Shown: one piece after another, positions 60,597 to 64,000 of the stretch
Layout of the letters: every line of letters begins with the position of its first letter
Numbering within the stretch: position 1 is the stretch's first letter
Assembly: GCF_036227325.1 (NCBI RefSeq)
Contig: NZ_CP109467.1
Span: 4,588,001-4,652,000, forward strand
Origin: Streptomyces sp. NBC_01465
GTDB taxonomy: Bacteria > Actinomycetota > Actinomycetes > Streptomycetales > Streptomycetaceae
Length of the DNA stretch: 64,000 nt
Direction of reading: 5' to 3'
Made by a program: the position numbers and the translations under genes
The notes under the pieces: generated by a model
The model's input: the letters and a program-made list of their open reading frames with translations, nothing else
Database searches by the model: none
What the model was told of the DNA's origin: nothing

Positions 60597-60989
60597 TCAC
60601 TGGTGGGTGGTGTGGCGGGGCGTCAGGCCGATCAGCACCCGGTTGTCGTCCGCGCCGCCCGCGGGGCGGTCCAGGTCGAGGCCGTAGCGGCGGGCGAGAC
60701 GCAGATATCCGGCCGTCGACGGGTCGGGTTCCGTACGGTCGACGACTCCGCGCACCTCAAGGTAGCGATAGGGCTGCTCGGGGTCGTTGACGGACAGGGA
60801 GACATGCGGATTCCCGGCCACATTGCGGTACTTGAACCGGTCCGTGGTGGTCGTGAACCAGAGCCGCTCGCCGTCCCATTCGAACCAGACCGGGTTCACG
60901 TGCGGCGTGCCGTCGGGCCTGATGGTGGCCAGGTGCCCGAACAGCGGGCGCTCCAGCAGGTCGACGTGGCTGGCGGGGATGAGGGACAT
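60597..60989 (-). CDS. PPOX-class (pyridoxamine-phosphate-oxidase-like) flavin/F420 protein
   Basis: The 130-aa split-barrel protein has LFGHLATIRPDGTPHVNPVW, FEWDGERLWFTTTTDRFKYR and PHVSLSVNDPEQPYRYLEVRG. This is the pattern of F420- or FMN-dependent PPOX-class reductases of actinobacteria. ATG 60989 was chosen because a longer frame from 61091 has no Shine-Dalgarno. It converges with the IS701-like gene at 5 bp and is divergent from the UbiA gene. Confidence 0.82.
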   Translation of the reverse strand: MSLIPASHVDLLERPLFGHLATIRPDGTPHVNPVWFEWDGERLWFTTTTDRFKYRNVAGNPHVSLSVNDPEQPYRYLEVRGVVDRTEPDPSTAGYLRLARRYGLDLDRPAGGADDNRVLIGLTPRHTTHQ

Positions 60990-61073
60990 GACTGCTCCTG
61001 TGGGTGTGTGCGGTCCGTTCTCGCCTCTCATGGTGGAGGCCGCCGGGGCTCGCGCACGGCCCGTCGCCGCCCG

Positions 61074-61089
61074 CTGCACCCAAGGGCCC
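61074..61089. promoter_or_regulatory. Degenerate TGCACCC box
   Basis: TGCACCCAAGGGCCCA matches the palindromic box at 61110-61125 at 12 of 16 bases and lies 36 bp before it, centre to centre. Confidence 0.35.
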
Positions 61090-61109
61090 ATGGGCGGCGG
61101 ACGCGGCTC

Positions 61110-61125
61110 TGCACCCTAGGGTGCA
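61110..61125. promoter_or_regulatory. TGCACCC-TA-GGGTGCA activator-type box before the UbiA gene
   Basis: This is a perfect 16-bp palindrome. After it come ATT and 36 further bases, then a TACCTT -10 box (61165-61170), then 6 nt, then GTG 61177. The box centre is 59.5 bp before the start codon, exactly as at 63096-63111. Confidence 0.7.
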
Positions 61126-61176
61126 ATTACGGGGCTCGGCCGCCCGGTTGGGCTCCGTAACTCGTACCTTGCTGAT

Positions 61177-62118
61177 GTGGCCGACATCAGCAGCGCGATC
61201 CTCATCCCTCAGACACCGACCCGCATCCGGCTGCGCCCGCGCCATGCACGTCTCGCGCTGCTCGAGGCGCGCCCCGTCGTGCAGGTCGTCTTCCTCATGC
61301 GGTACGTCATAGGCGTCGCGGCCTCGTCCGCGCACCACCTCCTGGCGCACCCGGTGCGGCTGGTCGCGGGGGTGATCTCCTGGTGGCTGGCCGTGGTCGC
61401 CGCCTACCTGATCAACGGCGTGATGGACGTCAAGGAGGACCGGGCCAACGGGTCCGACCGGCCCATCGCCAGGGGCGATCTGCCCGAGCGGGTGGCAGCC
61501 CTCCTCACCGGGGGCGCCGCCGTGGGGGCGCTCGCCCTCGCGGCCTTCGTCCCCGGCCTCCTCGTCTGGGTGGCGGCGTTCCTGCTGCTCGGCTGGGTCT
61601 ACTCGGCTCCGCCCCTGCCCGCCAAGCGCTGGAGCACGGCGTGCGCGGTGGTGGTGTTCGGGCTCGGATGGACCTCGTTCGCCGGCGGAGCGGCCACGAC
61701 GGGCGGCCGGCTCAGCACCGCGGGCCTGGTGTTCGCCACCGTGATGAGTGCCTGGATGGCCCTGGTGGGGTCAGTGGTCAAGGACCTGAGCGACGTCGAC
61801 GGGGATGCCACCGGGGGACGCCGTACGGTGGCCGTGCGCTACGGGGCTCACCTGGCACGCGCGCTCGGTGCGACCGGAGCACTCCTGGTCGGCGTGGGCG
61901 CAGTGCTCTCCTGGCTGCTCTGGGCCCCGTACATGCTGCCTGCCATGGCCCCCGTCGCGATCGGCGCCGTCTGTGTGGTCGTCCAGATCGTGCGCACCAC
62001 CCGGATCGCGGGCGGGGACAGGCGGATGCGCCGCGGCGCCTACCGCGTGTTCATGCGCACCCAGTACGCGGCCAACATCGCCATGCTGTTCGTGCTGGCC
62101 TTCCACGGAGCGGCGTGA
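61177..62118 (+). CDS. UbiA-family prenyltransferase
   Basis: The 313-aa membrane protein has about eight helices and both Asp-rich prenyl-diphosphate motifs: LINGVMDVKEDRANGSDRPI (N-x-x-x-D-x-x-x-D type) and KDLSDVDGDATGGRRTVAV. It should transfer a prenyl chain to an aromatic or quinone-like acceptor. It starts at GTG 61177 with no Shine-Dalgarno, and a -10 box ends 6 nt upstream, so the message is probably leaderless. It is preceded by a TGCACCC box and closed by a strong hairpin. Confidence 0.88.
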   Translation: MADISSAILIPQTPTRIRLRPRHARLALLEARPVVQVVFLMRYVIGVAASSAHHLLAHPVRLVAGVISWWLAVVAAYLINGVMDVKEDRANGSDRPIARGDLPERVAALLTGGAAVGALALAAFVPGLLVWVAAFLLLGWVYSAPPLPAKRWSTACAVVVFGLGWTSFAGGAATTGGRLSTAGLVFATVMSAWMALVGSVVKDLSDVDGDATGGRRTVAVRYGAHLARALGATGALLVGVGAVLSWLLWAPYMLPAMAPVAIGAVCVVVQIVRTTRIAGGDRRMRRGAYRVFMRTQYAANIAMLFVLAFHGAA

Positions 62119-62139
62119 GGGCGGTGGGAACACGGCGAA

Positions 62140-62186
62140 GTCCCGGCGGGAGCAGGCGGCGTGAGTGCCGCCGCTCCCACCGGGAC
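62140..62186. terminator. Long hairpin terminator between convergent genes
   Basis: GTCCCGGCGGGAGC (62140-62153) pairs with GCTCCCACCGGGAC (62173-62186) with one wobble, and inside GGCGGC pairs with GCCGCC around GTGAGT. This makes a ~20-bp stem. Confidence 0.8.
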
Positions 62187-62219
62187 CGGGTTCGTGTGCC
62201 ACCGCCGAGGCGGAACGGA

Positions 62220-62903
62220 TCAGACGCGTCCGAAGGCCTTGTTGACCGCGTCGATACGGGAGCCGGCCTGCAACTTCCCGTAGATGTTGCAGAGATGGCG
62301 CTTCACCGTGGCGGTCTCGATGCCGAGCTCCCGGGCGATCTGGACGTTGGTCCGCGCCAGAGCGACCCGTTCCAGGATCTCCCTCTCCCGCCGCGACAAC
62401 TCGGAGTGCTCCGCGGTCTGCCCCGTACCCGGGGAGGCGGGTGCACGTACGCGCGACGACTGCGCGGCGACGGCGTCGTATCCGCGAGCGCCCGCGTAGA
62501 GCCGTTGGCCCGCACTGGTCCGGAAGACGGTGCTGACCAGCAGTAGCGCGGCGGTGCGCCGTGCCGACGCCTCGTACTGCACGGCGGTGCGCAGGGCGGG
62601 CTGCAGCGCACTCCACAGGACGTCCACGGCGCGCACCGACTCCGCCACCGCGATGCCCTGCTGGGCGCGATCGGTCCCGACCTGGTGCGAGTAGCTCCGG
62701 GCGTCGGACGGCTCCGGCAGCGGCTGACCCGCCAGTGCCGCGATGCAGTCCTCCACGATCGCCTGCGCCTGGTCACGGCATCTGGGCCAGGCCTCAGGAT
62801 GCGTCACCAGCGGACTGCGGACCGTGCGCAGGGTGTACTGGTAGGTGCGGATGATGTCGGGAAGCGCGCTTCTCAGAAACGCTCCCGCCGCCGGATAGTG
62901 CAT
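62220..62903 (-). CDS. LuxR-type transcriptional regulator
   Basis: The 227-aa protein has a C-terminal LuxR/NarL HTH (LSRREREILERVALARTNVQ, IARELGIETATVKRHLCNIY). Its N-terminal helical domain (LPDIIRTYQYTLRTVRSPLV, WPRCRDQAQAIVEDCIAALA) is found in Streptomyces regulators of secondary metabolism and has no receiver Asp motif. It lies between two genes with identical TGCACCC promoters, so it is the obvious candidate activator. Inverted TTGCC/GGCAA motifs lie in its own upstream region. Confidence 0.85.
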   Translation of the reverse strand: MHYPAAGAFLRSALPDIIRTYQYTLRTVRSPLVTHPEAWPRCRDQAQAIVEDCIAALAGQPLPEPSDARSYSHQVGTDRAQQGIAVAESVRAVDVLWSALQPALRTAVQYEASARRTAALLLVSTVFRTSAGQRLYAGARGYDAVAAQSSRVRAPASPGTGQTAEHSELSRREREILERVALARTNVQIARELGIETATVKRHLCNIYGKLQAGSRIDAVNKAFGRV

Positions 62904-62984
62904 GTTTCCCTCCCTTGCTCTCCTTCAACGAAGGAGCGGCTGTACGTCCCAAGCTAGCCAAGGGGGCGGCTGTTTCCCCGTGCT

Positions 62985-63041
62985 ACTTGCCGAAATCCGG
63001 ATGAGTTCCCGGACGGACAATCCGCACCTGCTTTGGCAAGT
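62985..63041. promoter_or_regulatory. Inverted TTGCC/GGCAA motifs upstream of the LuxR gene
   Basis: ACTTGCCGAA (62985-62994) and TTTGGCAAGT (63032-63041) are inverted copies with one mismatch, 37 bp apart. A further TTTGCC follows the second copy, making a local GGCAA-N7-TTTGCC dyad. They may serve the LuxR gene promoter. The regulator is unknown. Confidence 0.4.
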
Positions 63042-63095
63042 TCCCCTTTGCCGGTACGGGTGCGGTCTGCCTGCCGGATGTGATGTTCAACTCGC

Positions 63096-63111
63096 TGCAC
63101 CCTTGGGTGCA
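63096..63111. promoter_or_regulatory. TGCACCC-TT-GGGTGCA activator-type box before the thioesterase gene
   Basis: This 16-bp palindrome differs from 61110-61125 only in the central base. ATT follows in both. The -10 box TAATCT (63151-63156) lies 39 bp after the box and 6 nt before GTG 63163, the same spacing as at the UbiA gene. Confidence 0.7.
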
Positions 63112-63162
63112 ATTGGTCCTCCGGCGGCCGGTGCAGAGCCGGGCTCGACCTAATCTCCATTC

Positions 63163-63606
63163 GTGAGCACACACTCGGCAATGGAACTGGAAGGCACCCG
63201 GATCGGGAGGCCGTCATCGGTCGAAGTCGCCCTCAGGTGGGGCGATGTGGATTCCTACGGTCACGTCAACAATTGCGAGATCGTACGGATCATCGAGGAA
63301 GCCCGTATGCGTTGGCTCATGTCGAGCGGCGTCTTCGACGGAGAGACCGCAGTGGTCGCGGCCCATGACATCGGATATCTCAGGCCGCTTCAGTACTCGT
63401 TGGAGCCGGTCCCTGTAGAGGTGTGGACGTCGAACGTCCGGCGTTCCAGCTTCGAGTTCAATTTTCAGCTCCTCGACGCGTCGCGGAGAGTCAGCGTCAA
63501 AGCCGTCAGCCGGATGGTGATGTTCGACCTCACCACGCAGGAGAGCTACCGCATCGGCCCGGAGTTCCGCGCGTACCTGGAGGAATTCTCCGGCGAACGC
63601 CTGTGA
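63163..63606 (+). CDS. Acyl-CoA thioesterase-like hotdog protein (4HBT family)
   Basis: The 147-aa single-hotdog protein has the catalytic-region motif RWGDVDSYGHVNNCEIVRII, where the Asp is the usual 4HBT nucleophile or base, and EEARMRWL after it. It hydrolyses acyl thioesters; the substrate is unknown. GTG 63163 has no Shine-Dalgarno and a -10 box 6 nt upstream, so a leaderless transcript is likely. It precedes the serine hydrolase gene by ~50 bp and probably shares a message with it. Confidence 0.85.
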   Translation: MSTHSAMELEGTRIGRPSSVEVALRWGDVDSYGHVNNCEIVRIIEEARMRWLMSSGVFDGETAVVAAHDIGYLRPLQYSLEPVPVEVWTSNVRRSSFEFNFQLLDASRRVSVKAVSRMVMFDLTTQESYRIGPEFRAYLEEFSGERL

Positions 63607-63658
63607 ATCGCCCGGAAGTCCGTGACCAGAAGTAACCCGATACGAAAGAGAGTTATTC

Positions 63659-64000
63659 ATGCAGCTCGACACCAAGCGGCTTTCCGCCCTCGGCGACTAT
63701 TTCGACCGACTGGTCCTCGACGGGCAGATATCCGGCTGGACGGGCATGGTCTCCCAGCACGGTGAGGTGGCGTACGCGTCGGCCGGCGGCCTGGCGAACA
63801 TCGCCGACGGCGTCCCGATGAAGACGGACAGCATCTTCCGCGCGTGGTCGCTGAGCAAGGCGATGACCTCGGTCGCCTTCATGACCCTGGTGGAGAAGGG
63901 CCTGATCGCGCTGAGCGACCCGGTTGCCGACTACCTCCCCTCCTACGCCGACCTGCGGGTCTACCGCGCCGGCATGGCCGAGTCGCCCATCACCGAGGGG
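63659..64000 (+). CDS. Serine hydrolase / beta-lactamase-family protein (truncated by window end)
   Basis: Only the first 114 residues are inside the window (MQLDTKRLSALGDYFDRLVL, WTGMVSQHGEVAYASAGG, the SxxK nucleophile motif in FRAWSLSKAMTSVAFM, then ALSDPVADYLPSYA). This is the class C beta-lactamase/esterase fold (EstB, LovD-like), without a signal peptide, so a cytosolic esterase or acyltransferase is more likely than a cell-wall enzyme. It follows the thioesterase gene on the same strand. The gene continues past 64000. Confidence 0.85.
   Translation, partial: MQLDTKRLSALGDYFDRLVLDGQISGWTGMVSQHGEVAYASAGGLANIADGVPMKTDSIFRAWSLSKAMTSVAFMTLVEKGLIALSDPVADYLPSYADLRVYRAGMAESPITEG

Overview
The window is high-GC DNA with GTG/TTG starts, ATGA/GTGA start-stop overlaps and GC-rich hairpin terminators without U-tracts. 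Together with SenS/SenR/HbpS, CdgB, a DasR-type nagK-nagA locus, WhiJ-like/DUF397 pairs and A-factor (AfsA/ArpA) homologues, this points firmly to Streptomyces. The order cdgB - CBM protein - sugar kinase - nagA - nagK - sugar-binding lipoprotein - otsB - otsA - thrC - cold shock - groEL2 matches what I recall of the S. coelicolor core chromosome (recall only, no search was run).

Layout. 1-10 kb: a secreted M19-like dipeptidase, the haem/redox-sensing senR-senS-hbpS set, an ankyrin protein, a beta-propeller lipoprotein, a WXG-like helical protein set and TerD. 10-20 kb: ArfB, a flavin reductase, the GAF-PAS-GGDEF diguanylate cyclase CdgB, and the amino-sugar block (pfkB-like kinase, nagA, nagK, divergent sugar-binding lipoprotein) around a DasR dre site. 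19.5-31 kb: trehalose synthesis (otsB, otsA), a sortase-anchored protein, gpgS, a SAM riboswitch with thrC and a ThiS/MoaD-like gene, a cold-shock gene, CIRCE-controlled groEL2 and an old-yellow enzyme. 31.8-34.9 kb is accessory: a non-coding stretch with a G-quadruplex cluster and a large imperfect inverted repeat, then an IS256-family element. 35-44 kb: secreted and membrane proteins, an L,D-transpeptidase, a WhiJ-like XRE/DUF397 pair with two small genes, and a toxin-antitoxin module. 44.8-55 kb: a cold-shock variant, a murR-murQ-murP N-acetylmuramate locus with its operator, an MFS exporter with a palindrome over its start codon, and a CsoR-controlled copper ATPase.

55.8-64 kb looks like the edge of a signalling/secondary-metabolism island. 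It holds an AfsA-type butyrolactone synthase divergent from an ArpA-type receptor coupled to an epimerase/reductase, a second TetR regulator, and a domesticated-looking IS701-type transposase gene. A shared AGAGAG-NN-CTCTCT-like operator lies in both regulatory gaps. It is followed by a PPOX protein, a UbiA prenyltransferase, a LuxR regulator, a hotdog thioesterase and a truncated serine hydrolase.

The most notable new signal is a matched promoter architecture before the UbiA gene (start 61177) and the thioesterase gene (start 63163). Each has a 16-bp palindrome TGCACCC-T(A/T)-GGGTGCA, then exactly 39 bp, then a TAnnnT -10 box, then 6 nt, then a GTG start (probably leaderless). This suggests a small regulon driven by one activator, plausibly the LuxR protein encoded between them. 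Other strong signals are the 22-bp near-palindrome between senS and hbpS, the MurR-type operator covering a leaderless -10 box, the start-codon palindrome at 50418-50443, and the inverted-repeat element at 32463-32876.
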